A stretch of DNA of 64,000 bases from Methanocella_A sp049676595 (GTDB lineage: Archaea; Halobacteriota; Methanocellia; Methanocellales; Methanocellaceae). The notes beneath the pieces were generated by a model that was not told the origin of the DNA, made no database searches, and saw only the letters and a program-made list of their open reading frames with translations. The DNA is taken from positions 2,356,001 to 2,420,000 of the forward strand of contig NZ_CP187259.1 in the NCBI RefSeq assembly GCF_049676595.1. Direction: 5' to 3'. This document shows, piece after piece, positions 31,298 to 39,039 of the stretch. The position numbers and the translations under genes are program-made. Numbering within the stretch: position 1 is the first letter of the stretch; each line of letters starts with the position of its first letter.

Positions 31298-31361
31298 GAA
31301 GCACAGTCGAACGCTGCGCTGTACGTTTCAGATTACTCTGAGGACATGAGACAGCAACACG

Positions 31362-31526
31362 AACGCTGCGCTGTGCCAGATCACAGATTACGACAGATTT
31401 AACAGATTGCACAGATTTTAATCGATAATAAAAATTGAATGGTTCGCAGTATATCTTATCTAAAATCGTCATCTGTGCAATCTGAGCAATCTGTTAGAAT
31501 CTGTGATCCTGGCACAGCGCAGCGTT
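31362..31526. repeat. Quasi-palindromic element, family B (copy 2)
   Basis: Bounded by AACGCTGCGCTGTGCC and GGCACAGCGCAGCGTT. CACAGATT/AATCTGTG-type arms surround a core TAATCGATAATAAAAATTG then AATGGTTCGCAGTATATC, closely related to copy 1 (TAATCGATAACAAAAAAGG, AATGGTTCGCTGTACTTC). It lies between the DUF2240 and PEBP genes. Confidence 0.8.
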
Positions 31527-31680
31527 AGTCCACGTTCGCGAGCACAGAGACAACACTATTAATGCTATCCGAGAAATCAGTAACAAGCACAGCGCAGCGT
31601 TAGTCCACGTTCACGAGCACAGAGACAACACTATTAATGCTATCCGAGAAATCAGTAACAAGCACAGCGCAGCGTTAGTA
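31527..31680. repeat. 75-bp tandem units, inverse orientation of those at 6.6 kb
   Basis: Two nearly identical units of about 75 bases, CAAGCACAGCGCAGCGTTAG... to ...ATGCTATCCGAGAAATCAGT, adjacent to the family B element. Their reverse complement aligns with the 6537-6729 units, sharing the GCTGCGCTGTGCTTG start, TTTCTCGG and the CTCTGTGCTCGTGAACGT end. A degenerate partial unit lies at about 31300-31361. Confidence 0.75.
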
Positions 31681-31695
31681 TTTCATCTCCAAATG

Positions 31696-32175
31696 TTACT
31701 GCCGCCCGTACAGCCCGACAATCTCCGCTTCCCCCAAGATATGGCCTTTCATGGCGCCGAGCACGGCACTTTTCGAGACGCCGGAGGGCATGTCGAGCAT
31801 GGTGTTCAGAGCATATAGATGAAACCTGTACCTGTGGGGCTTGCCCGGCGGAGGGCAGGGTCCTCCATAGCCGGCCTGGCCGAAGTCGTTCTTGCCCTGC
31901 GACGCGCCGGCTTTTACGAGCTCGACGGCAGAGATGCCCTCTTCCAGCATGGTTGTGGAAGCCGGCAGATTGTAGAGTACCCAGTGGGTAAAGACTTTAC
32001 CAGGCGCATCGGGGTCGTCGACGATCAGGGCGAGCGAATCGGTGCCGGCGGGCACCTGGCCCCAGGTTAGCTCCGGTGAGATATCGTCGCCGTCGCAGGT
32101 GTACTTTTTAGGGATATAACTGCCGGACTCGAAGGCGCTGCTAGTAAGGGTCATCTTAGTGGTAACGTTCATCAT
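31696..32175 (-). CDS. PEBP / YbhB-YbcL family protein
   Basis: Phosphatidylethanolamine-binding-protein-like, 159 residues, cytoplasmic. Family segments: TCDGDDISPELTWGQVPAGT, LALIVDDPDAPGKVFTHWVLYNLP, and GYGGPCPPPGKPHRYRFHLYAL. The DPDAP and GPCPPPGKPHRY motifs form the anion-binding site. Bacterial and archaeal members have no settled role. It starts at ATG 32175 (or 32172) behind GAGTGAG. It ends 15 bases from the 75-bp repeat block. Confidence 0.88.
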   Translation of the reverse strand: MMNVTTKMTLTSSAFESGSYIPKKYTCDGDDISPELTWGQVPAGTDSLALIVDDPDAPGKVFTHWVLYNLPASTTMLEEGISAVELVKAGASQGKNDFGQAGYGGPCPPPGKPHRYRFHLYALNTMLDMPSGVSKSAVLGAMKGHILGEAEIVGLYGRQ

Positions 32176-32310
32176 AGGCTCACTCCCTGCGAGGATAAGA
32201 TCGTCGGGTAAAATCAGGTTACTGGTCCCTGCTTTTATAGAGTGCCCGGCGCAAACGTGGTGCTATTATCAAATTTTTATTACTGATCGGCAATTTTTGC
32301 ATTTTTTAAA

Positions 32311-32342
32311 GTAGAAAAGCCCGGGCCTACGGCCCGGCATGC
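32311..32342 (-). terminator. Terminator of the RFC small-subunit gene
   Basis: CCGGGCC-TAC-GGCCCGG (32321-32337) is a strong stem. The minus strand continues with GCTTTTCTACTTTAAAAAATG. Confidence 0.5.
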
Positions 32343-32352
32343 CCATTTAGAG

Positions 32353-33321
32353 TTACTTTGAGCGCGCAGCGCCTTGCATTTTAAAGTGAGCCAGCAGTGC
32401 CTCGATCTGGATCCGCTCGCTGGCACCTTCGGTGAGCCGGAAGTCTGCCTCCCCGATGCGGTCGACAAGCGCTACCAGCACGTCTTCGTCCAGCCCGAGG
32501 TCGAACATGCTGCGGTAGATCTGTTCGATGATGTCCGAGCCCGACAGCCCGTAAGTGATCAGCAGCTCGTCCAGCTTACTTCTCGAGTCCATGAACTGCC
32601 CGTTGAGGGCAAGCTTGAGCATGTCTTCGATCTCTTTCGGCTTTGCGGTGCTGGTGGTCTGGTAGATCACGTCGGCGGTGATGTCTTTAGCGATGGTGGC
32701 CGCAGACTGGAGAGCGTTAATCGCCCTGCGCATGTCGCCACGGGCGACGTAGATCAACGCATCCATGCCGTCCCTCTCGATCTTGAGGTGCTCTTTCTCG
32801 GCTATGCGGTGGATACCCAGAGTAACGTCGTTGGCGGTCAGCGGCCCGAACCGGTATACCGCGCAGCGGGACTGGATCGGCTCGATGATCTTGGAAGAGT
32901 AGTTGCAGGAGATGACAAACCTGCAGGTCGCGGCGTACCGCTCCATCGTCCGGCGCAGCGCCGACTGTGCATCCGAGGTCAGGGCGTCGGCTTCGTCCAG
33001 GAAGATGATCTTGAACTTCGCTTCTCCCAGCGGGGCTGTGCGGGCGAAGTTTTTGATGTTGTTGCGCACCACATCGATACCACGTTCGTCGGAAGCGTTT
33101 AGCTCGATGAAGTTACTCTGCCAGGTCTCCCCGTACATCTCCCGGGCGAGGGCAACAGCACACGCAGTCTTGCCGACTCCCGGGGGCCCTGAGAACAGCA
33201 GGTGAGGAAGATTACCAGACTTAACGTAAGAGATAAGCCTCCGGGTGATCTGCTGGTGGCCTATAACATCCTCAAGCCTTCGCGGCCTGTATTTTTCCGT
33301 CCAGATTTCATCCTCTGCCAT
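32353..33321 (-). CDS. rfcS: Replication factor C small subunit (clamp loader)
   Basis: AAA+ clamp-loader subunit, 322 residues, which loads PCNA at primer-template junctions. EIWTEKYRPRRLEDVIGHQQ opens it; Walker A GPPGVGKT, Walker B FLDEADAL, and the SRC motif in IIEPIQSRCAVYRF are all present. ATG 33321 is preferred (GGGGGAGG about 11 bases upstream); ATG 33342 would add seven residues and overlap that Shine-Dalgarno. Length agrees with the family. No RFC large subunit in the window. Confidence 0.94.
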   Translation of the reverse strand: MAEDEIWTEKYRPRRLEDVIGHQQITRRLISYVKSGNLPHLLFSGPPGVGKTACAVALAREMYGETWQSNFIELNASDERGIDVVRNNIKNFARTAPLGEAKFKIIFLDEADALTSDAQSALRRTMERYAATCRFVISCNYSSKIIEPIQSRCAVYRFGPLTANDVTLGIHRIAEKEHLKIERDGMDALIYVARGDMRRAINALQSAATIAKDITADVIYQTTSTAKPKEIEDMLKLALNGQFMDSRSKLDELLITYGLSGSDIIEQIYRSMFDLGLDEDVLVALVDRIGEADFRLTEGASERIQIEALLAHFKMQGAARSK

Positions 33322-33372
33322 AAGCGGTACTTCCTCCCCCATATATGCTAGTCATGACCAATAATCTTTCTA

Positions 33373-33903
33373 TCAGTGGCCTATGCCAAGCAGGCTACAT
33401 ACCACTACGATCAAGGCTCCGAGGCCAACCATGCGCACCACGGATTTAAGGTAGCTCTGGCTCGAAACCTTTCCTGAATATAGGCCCAGCACTACCAGTG
33501 CCGCCAGCGAAAGCCCGACGGATGATGCCGTCGCCGCGAAGCCTCGGAGAACCAGGAAAGGCAGAATCGGCACGATAGAGCCGCAGAGGCTCGCGCCGCC
33601 GTGGATGATCGAATCCCGCACGATCTTCCGGCGGGCCATCTTTTCGATGCGGGTATTCCGCAGATCTTCAAGCATCGCCTTCTCTACGCTTGATATACGG
33701 CTGTACTCGACGGCAGTCTCGGCGAGGTACGATCCGATACCGTTCGTCAGGCACAGCGCAATGCCGCCGCCCAGTGCGGCTTTGAGGATAATGCCGGCGT
33801 CCTGAGTGGTCGTGGCAAGCCCCACGATAATGCCCAGAATAGCCAGCAACCCGTCTATGCTGCCCAGGATCAAGTACCTGCCAACATCGTTTCCATTAGC
33901 CAT
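33373..33903 (-). CDS. VIT1/CCC1-like small membrane protein
   Basis: Integral membrane protein of 176 residues with about five hydrophobic segments, e.g. SIDGLLAILGIIVGLAT, ILKAALGGGIALCLTNGIGS and VGLGALIVVVCSLLG. The arrangement (GSIDG, then GIGSYLAETAVEYSR, then RDSIIHGGASLCGSIVPILP) resembles the VIT1/CCC1 iron/manganese transporter family, but it is shorter and the metal-binding domain is reduced. Substrate unknown. It starts at ATG 33903 and is probably transcribed after the DUF211 gene, 45 bases upstream. Confidence 0.7.
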   Translation of the reverse strand: MANGNDVGRYLILGSIDGLLAILGIIVGLATTTQDAGIILKAALGGGIALCLTNGIGSYLAETAVEYSRISSVEKAMLEDLRNTRIEKMARRKIVRDSIIHGGASLCGSIVPILPFLVLRGFAATASSVGLSLAALVVLGLYSGKVSSQSYLKSVVRMVGLGALIVVVCSLLGIGH

Positions 33904-33948
33904 TGAAATAATGTTAGTTAAAACAGTTAAAGCAGGTTATTCGCGGGC

Positions 33949-34239
33949 TTAGCGGTCTTGCAGCGTTTCGACGTTTTCCACGAGCTTGCTGCCAGCCGCA
34001 ACTTCGTCGATACTGTGGATGACTGCGCCCATGTCTTCGATTACCTGCTCCAGTTCTTCAAAATCGATATTGTTGCCCTCGACAGTAATCTTGATGGTCT
34101 CCGTCTCCGTGTCGACCTCCTGAATGCCGAGGTTGACGCCAGTGATGTGGTTAAGCTTACAGATCGCCTTGGCCATCTCCAGAATGGAGGGCTTGTGCGG
34201 TTTCAGGACGTCGAGAACAAGTCTTTTTATTCCGGTCAT
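33949..34239 (-). CDS. DUF211 family protein
   Basis: Archaeal DUF211 protein, 96 residues: MTGIKRLVLDVLKPHKPSIL, HITGVNLGIQEVDTETETIK and LEQVIEDMGAVIHSIDEVAAG are family segments. The fold is ferredoxin-like; function unknown. It lies directly upstream of the VIT1/CCC1-like gene in the same direction, which hints that it might sense a metal or regulate the transporter (inference from position only). Confidence 0.8.
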   Translation of the reverse strand: MTGIKRLVLDVLKPHKPSILEMAKAICKLNHITGVNLGIQEVDTETETIKITVEGNNIDFEELEQVIEDMGAVIHSIDEVAAGSKLVENVETLQDR

Positions 34240-34435
34240 ATTTATCTAATTTCCAATTATTCAATTATTGTCACAGAATATAGATTTTTAGTATATCAGT
34301 CTTGCGATACACCCGGCTTATGCCGGATTTCCTGCGGCAGGATACCGCATTGGCACGTAGCCCAGGGCGAGTTGACCGATCATACGGGAAAGGTTATATC
34401 GTTTTTATCAACATTAATAATACACAGGCGATGGA

Positions 34436-35311
34436 ATGAAAAAGATCTGGCTGGCGGCTATTGTAGCGCTACTTCTGGTCCTGGCCGCTGCACCGGCAGA
34501 GGCCCAGTATTACGATAACATCAAGATGCAGGCATCTCAGTCGTACCTGCGGATGGGCATGAACGACACCATCACTCTGAGTGTCCAGCTGTACGACAAT
34601 AGCAACCCCACCGGAGCGGCAAACGTGCCGGTCGTCTTAAACTTCCTCAGCGCCGGCGATTACATGATCTTTGACAGGCAGCTGATCGTTACCGACGAGA
34701 AGGGAACGGGGTCAACCACGATCCGCATAAACCCGGATAACCCCCCGGAACGATATAGGCTACCGGTCCTGGTACAGATCGAGGCTGCCACCGAATTCCA
34801 CCGGGCCAGTATTAACGTGTACATAACTGGCACAGCCCCGGTTTCCGGATACGTAGTCAACGACGAGATGAGCATCATCACCGGAGCGGACATTACCGTA
34901 AAAGGCCCTGACGGAAAGCCTGCCACGTACCTGACCTACCCGATCTATTCCAGCGACGGCTCAGGCGGCAGCCCGATGGGCTACTACCGGATAGACGGGC
35001 TACCCACAGACGTCGGCAAATACGAGATAACCGCCACGAAAGGCGGCCTGAACGGGACGATCAGGGCAGAAGCCGGCTACGAAGGCGCACGCAACGACGT
35101 CACAATCAAAAACTACAGGGATGTGGTCAACGTCTCTCAGATAGTGGCCAACAACCAGAACCCGTCCGCCACAGCCGCAGCCATCACGCCGAGCCCCGGG
35201 CCGACCGCCGAGCCTGCCAAGCCCACTTCGATGACCACCACGATTATTGTTGCAATCATACTGATAGCGCTCGTGTATATCGGACTCAAAGCATACCGCC
35301 GGATGTTCTGA
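34436..35311 (+). CDS. Secreted, C-terminally membrane-anchored beta-domain protein
   Basis: Surface protein of 291 residues. Signal peptide KKIWLAAIVALLLVLAAAPAEA; an Ig-like domain (ITLSVQLYDNSNPTGAANVP to YITGTAPVSG); a second beta domain with carboxypeptidase-regulatory-like pattern (GYVVNDEMSIITGADITVKG to GTIRAEAGYEG). A Pro/Ala/Thr linker (ITPSPGPTAEPAKP) and one C-terminal transmembrane helix (TIIVAIILIALVYIGL) with basic tail KAYRRMF follow. Likely anchored with domains outside. TATA-like GGTTATATCG lies about 40 bases before ATG 34436. No recognised catalytic motif. Confidence 0.7.
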   Translation: MKKIWLAAIVALLLVLAAAPAEAQYYDNIKMQASQSYLRMGMNDTITLSVQLYDNSNPTGAANVPVVLNFLSAGDYMIFDRQLIVTDEKGTGSTTIRINPDNPPERYRLPVLVQIEAATEFHRASINVYITGTAPVSGYVVNDEMSIITGADITVKGPDGKPATYLTYPIYSSDGSGGSPMGYYRIDGLPTDVGKYEITATKGGLNGTIRAEAGYEGARNDVTIKNYRDVVNVSQIVANNQNPSATAAAITPSPGPTAEPAKPTSMTTTIIVAIILIALVYIGLKAYRRMF

Positions 35312-35332
35312 CTTAATAACATAAACCATCAA

Positions 35333-36149
35333 TGTTCTAACCACAGCGACACAGCGACACGGAGACATTACGAGAAACGATAGCAGGACGGTTATTTAAA
35401 CCACAGCGACACAGCGACACGGCGACAACCGTACCCGAATAACAATGCATTCTTTTTTAGATCCACGGCGACACGGCGGGCTGACGACACGGAGACAATC
35501 CGTCTATTGCTACTATACTGGAGAACCCAGGTATCACTACAGAAAGTAGTTTACCGATCATGAGATCATAAGGATATACTAAACACCTGGCCAGTAAACC
35601 GTTTTTGGTTAATCGGCTGTCTCTGTGTCGCCGTGGACTGAAAAAGAAGTCTCGTTACGGCGTCGCAGTTGTCTTCGTGTCGCTGTGCCGCCGTGGTTCC
35701 AGTCACCGTTCGGTTGTTGTAGGTCGCACTGTCTCCGTGCCGCCGTGCTGCTGTGTTGCATTATTCTTATCTTCATGTTCGCCTTTTGAACGCCTGCAGT
35801 CGCAGGCGTTCTCGAGGCGATGCGATGACGATCGCTGCGCTGTGCCAGGATCACAGATTGAAACGGATTGCACTGATTTCACAGATGACCTTAGAATAAA
35901 ATCGGTAGACGGCAAATCCATTTCTCATCGATTAGAATCTGTGCAATCTGTGGCATCTGTCAGAATCATCAGATTCTGCGTAATCTGTGATCCTGGCACA
36001 GCGCAGCGATCGTCTTGCTGAGTCACTCCACCTGCAATAGCTCGGCCCAAAGAAGAGAAAATGAATTATGCAACACAGCACCGCCGTGCCGCCGTGGTTC
36101 AAATACCTGATTTCAGGTTGCCAGGATAAGGAACCGTGCCGTCGTGGTA
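35333..36149. repeat. Quasi-palindromic element, family A (copy 2), interrupted by a family B element
   Basis: The left arm (about 35339-35510) is made of CACAGCGACACGGAGACA-like arrays. The core at about 35527-35616 (GTAGTTTACCGATCATGAG to GTAAACCGTTTTTGGTTAA) is the inverse of the copy 1 core. The right arm begins at 35620 (GTCTCTGTGTCGCCGTGG...) and resumes after an interruption at about 36075-36149 (CCGCCGTGCCGCCGTGG; AGGATAAGGAACCGTGCC), matching the copy 1 right end AAGATAAGGAGCAGTGCC. The interruption contains the family B element 35831-36010. Confidence 0.75.
35831..36010. repeat. Quasi-palindromic element, family B (copy 3, nested)
   Basis: Ends ATCGCTGCGCTGTGCC / GGCACAGCGCAGCGAT; CACAGATT-type arms; core AATAAAATCGGTAGACGGC... 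to ...CTCATCGATTAGAATCTG, inverse orientation relative to copy 1. It is inserted in the right half of family A copy 2. Confidence 0.8.
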
Positions 36150-36170
36150 AGAATTTGGGAGCCGGGGAGC

Positions 36171-37142
36171 TCAGGTCAGCTCGCCGTCTCTCATTATATA
36201 TTCCCCGGTCTCTATGACCATTATGGAAGGCTTCTTGAACAGGAAGTCGCGGTGGGTGGCGCTCATGTTCTGGCCGCCGGGCATGTCGGAGTTGTGGCCG
36301 AAGGCGATGTGGAGGGTGCCGTAGACTTTTTCGTCTTCCAGCAGGAGGCCGGTGAGCCGGGCTTTGGGGTTCAGGCCGATGCCGAACTCGCCGCAGAGGG
36401 CCGCCTCGTCATCCACGTCGATCAGCTCGTTAACCTTGTGAACCAGTTCTTTATCCTCGGACGAGAGTTTGGTCACGTAGCCGTCTTCCACGCACATGAC
36501 CAGCGGTGCTTTGACCTGGCCGAGGTCGCCGATGCTGCCGTCGCACACGATGGTGCCGTTCATGCTGTGCTCCACGGGTGCGCACCACATTTCTCCAGCC
36601 GGCAGGTTGCCCATGTGGCCGGGCAGGATGGTGATGTCGTCGGCGAAGTCCCTGCCCTTGATGCTGAAGGCGATGTCGGTGCCGCCGGGGGCTGTGACTC
36701 TCAAATTGATGACGCCTTCGAACCGCTTTTTGAGCTTGTCGGCGTTCGCCTTGATCGCCTTGAAATCCGCCGTCATCGGGTATTCGATCATGCCCATGTT
36801 GATGTCCGGGGAATGGCCCACCCGGGCCCCGTACATGGACTCGTCGTGGTGCAGCTGGATACGGAAAGGCGTCTCTTCTCCGATGCCTTTGAGCTGGTTG
36901 AAGAACAGGCTCGGCTTCAGCTTCTCAATCAGCGCCTGCAGCTCCTTCGGAGCTTCCTTGAGCGGGCGCCTGTCCTCGGGCACCTGGTACGTGTGCACCG
37001 TGATGCCTTCGATCTCGAGGGCTTTTCTGGTGACCTCCATGACCTGACGTGCGTACTCGTCGTGGATGATGAGGGCGACTTCGCCCTTTTTGATACCCAT
37101 GATCTCTTTTAAGGAATAGTGTAGCTTGTGAGCGATATCCAT
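36171..37142 (-). CDS. M29-like aminopeptidase
   Basis: Cytoplasmic metallo-aminopeptidase-like protein of 323 residues, resembling the leucyl aminopeptidase/AmpT (M29-related) group in archaea. The C-terminal segment GEFGIGLNPKARLTGLLLED, followed by GTLHIAFGHN, is family-typical: Glu, His and Asp ligands for two metal ions lie there and in CVEDGYVTKL. Expected to remove N-terminal residues from peptides. ATG 37142 is preceded by GGTATTAAC, a weak ribosome site. It follows the M3-like peptidase gene by 17 bases, so the two form a peptide-degradation operon. Confidence 0.75.
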   Translation of the reverse strand: MDIAHKLHYSLKEIMGIKKGEVALIIHDEYARQVMEVTRKALEIEGITVHTYQVPEDRRPLKEAPKELQALIEKLKPSLFFNQLKGIGEETPFRIQLHHDESMYGARVGHSPDINMGMIEYPMTADFKAIKANADKLKKRFEGVINLRVTAPGGTDIAFSIKGRDFADDITILPGHMGNLPAGEMWCAPVEHSMNGTIVCDGSIGDLGQVKAPLVMCVEDGYVTKLSSEDKELVHKVNELIDVDDEAALCGEFGIGLNPKARLTGLLLEDEKVYGTLHIAFGHNSDMPGGQNMSATHRDFLFKKPSIMVIETGEYIMRDGELT

Positions 37143-37159
37143 GTTAATACCTCAATACC

Positions 37160-38656
37160 TCAATACCTCAGGTTTCTCTCCAGCTCCCGGACGAGCAGGG
37201 TTTCATCAATACCATAGTAGCCCATGTTGCGGGCGATCTTTACACCGTCGTACTTCTGGCCGGTGCTCCACAGATTACGGAGATAGTCACCGGCTGCTCT
37301 CACGTTCCACCAGCTGGTTCCGAACTCGTCGTTCAGCATGGTCCTGATCTGTACTTCCAGCATCCACGCCCTCAGGTAGCATGCGGAGTAAAATTCGGAG
37401 TCAAGGTCGTACAGGTACCGCTTTTCGGGGTGCTGGAACTTGAGCGCGTCGCCCAGTATCCGGGCGTACAGCTTGTCCGGGTCTGCCATCCCGCTGTGTA
37501 GCTCGATCTCGTATAACAGTTTGGCCGCATAGCGCCGCAGCATATACAAGGTCTGGAAGGACTGGAAATGGGTAAGCCGGGACACGTCGTTCTCGGTCAT
37601 GTCGAACTGCTGCTCCAGCCAGTGCTTGTTACCGGTGAGGTGTTCGAGCAGCATCGCGTAAGCCTCGGTCACAGAGTTGTCGCCCATATACTTGAACTCC
37701 ATGGCCATGTCGGGGGCGACGTTGCCGAAGTGCTGGGCGTGGCCCATCTCGTGAAGGAGGGACCGGTAGTCATCCATGCCCCCCTTGGGCATGATGCAGA
37801 GCACGACGTCAGCCGGTACTTTGATGGGGCAGCAGAAGGCCCGGGGAGTCTTCTTCTCTCTCGCCTCGGTGTCCATGTGAATGTTGGAGCCTTCCCGGAT
37901 CTGCATGTTCATGCCAGACAGAGTATTGTCCAGCACAGGGAGCATTTTATCCTGGGCGAAGAAACGGTCGAACTCTTTGACCCTGAACAGGTAGCCTATA
38001 TCACCGGCACGGACCTCAGAGAGGCTGAGGCCGAGAATATCTTTGCAAATGTTCCGGAAATGCCTCGTATACAGGCGGTCTGTCCTGTGCAGCACGTTCT
38101 GCATCTGGAACTTTAAGGCATGCAGGTCGATGCCGCTCATGTCCGCGCACATCGAGACGTAGTTATCGTAGCCGAAGGACCTGGCGATCTCGTAGGACCT
38201 GTCCAGCCGCTCCCGCAGCATCGGGTTGAGCACGTCGTAGACGCCTTCCCGGGCGGAATCTATGGCTATTCGCTTTTCGTGGTCAGGCTCGTTAGCCTGG
38301 ATCACCGCTGAGTACCTGAAAGATACCTTTTTACCGTCGATCTCAATCTCAGATCGGGCCTCTGTGGCGCTGATCTTGTCTCCGAGGTCAGTGTTTTTCC
38401 GCCCGATGAAACTGGAGAGAAGATATGCGTACAGGTAGCTCATCCGCAGCTTTTCGGTGCCGAAGGCCTTCTCCCTCTTAGCCTTGACCTCGTAGATGAG
38501 GTCTTCGCTGTCGAAAATGCTGGCATACCGGGCGTAGATGCTCGCCGTGTCAGGTTCGTCTTTCAGCCCCGCGCGGCTCTCATATTCTTCCCTCATCAGA
38601 GCTTCGTTGAACCGCTCCAGGTCCGTCCTGATCGAGTCCATGTCTGTCATCAGCAT
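37160..38656 (-). CDS. M3-family-like metallopeptidase (oligoendopeptidase type)
   Basis: Zinc peptidase of 498 residues with HEMGHAQHFG, the HExGH signature of the M3/oligoendopeptidase F family, followed 20-30 residues later by a Glu-rich helix (NSVTEAYAMLLEHL) that supplies the third zinc ligand. Shorter than typical PepF (about 600), and the N-terminus is divergent, so membership is by motif. Probably degrades intracellular peptides together with the adjacent aminopeptidase. ATG 38656 follows GGCGGTC. No signal peptide. Confidence 0.78.
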   Translation of the reverse strand: MLMTDMDSIRTDLERFNEALMREEYESRAGLKDEPDTASIYARYASIFDSEDLIYEVKAKREKAFGTEKLRMSYLYAYLLSSFIGRKNTDLGDKISATEARSEIEIDGKKVSFRYSAVIQANEPDHEKRIAIDSAREGVYDVLNPMLRERLDRSYEIARSFGYDNYVSMCADMSGIDLHALKFQMQNVLHRTDRLYTRHFRNICKDILGLSLSEVRAGDIGYLFRVKEFDRFFAQDKMLPVLDNTLSGMNMQIREGSNIHMDTEAREKKTPRAFCCPIKVPADVVLCIMPKGGMDDYRSLLHEMGHAQHFGNVAPDMAMEFKYMGDNSVTEAYAMLLEHLTGNKHWLEQQFDMTENDVSRLTHFQSFQTLYMLRRYAAKLLYEIELHSGMADPDKLYARILGDALKFQHPEKRYLYDLDSEFYSACYLRAWMLEVQIRTMLNDEFGTSWWNVRAAGDYLRNLWSTGQKYDGVKIARNMGYYGIDETLLVRELERNLRY

Positions 38657-39039
38657 GACCGCCTATGATAGGTACTGTTGCCGTTGAAAACGGCAGTGCC
38701 ACAAATCTATGAGCCCGATACGCTTAAGTGTTTCGATAAAACCGGACGATAAGCGCTATTGGAGATCATGAGGGCGTGGCAGCTCATCTCAGCTGCAAAA
38801 CAAGCAACCCTCACTTACTCCACGTCATCGGATATCCTTGCCATGGGGGGTTTGGTAAGGAATGATGTACAAGCTTAAGATACATATGGTTATATTTATA
38901 ATAATATCTGTATAATCGTTATAACTGGGCCTCCTGGCCCTCGATAATAAGGGATATCCAGCCCGGCCGTCGCGTTTTTTACGGAATCCCGGTGCCGTCA
39001 CAAAAGGTATATCATGGCTGGCATGCCTAATTGTAACCG
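38657..39039. other. Intergenic region between divergent peptidase and GlpA-like genes
   Basis: No convincing gene. An open frame of 36 codons starts at about 38768 (ATGAGGGCGTGG) but lacks support. The DNA is AT-rich at 38880-38925 (TGGTTATATTTATAATAATA), with a GC hairpin GGGCC-TCCT-GGCCC at about 38926-38940. GGTATATC at about 39006-39013 is a TATA box about 30 bases before the GlpA-like ATG 39040. Confidence 0.45.

Noticed and set aside
36144..37112. Long plus-strand open frame (322 codons)
   Set aside because: Antisense to the M29-like aminopeptidase; it begins in the repeat element and shows no domain.
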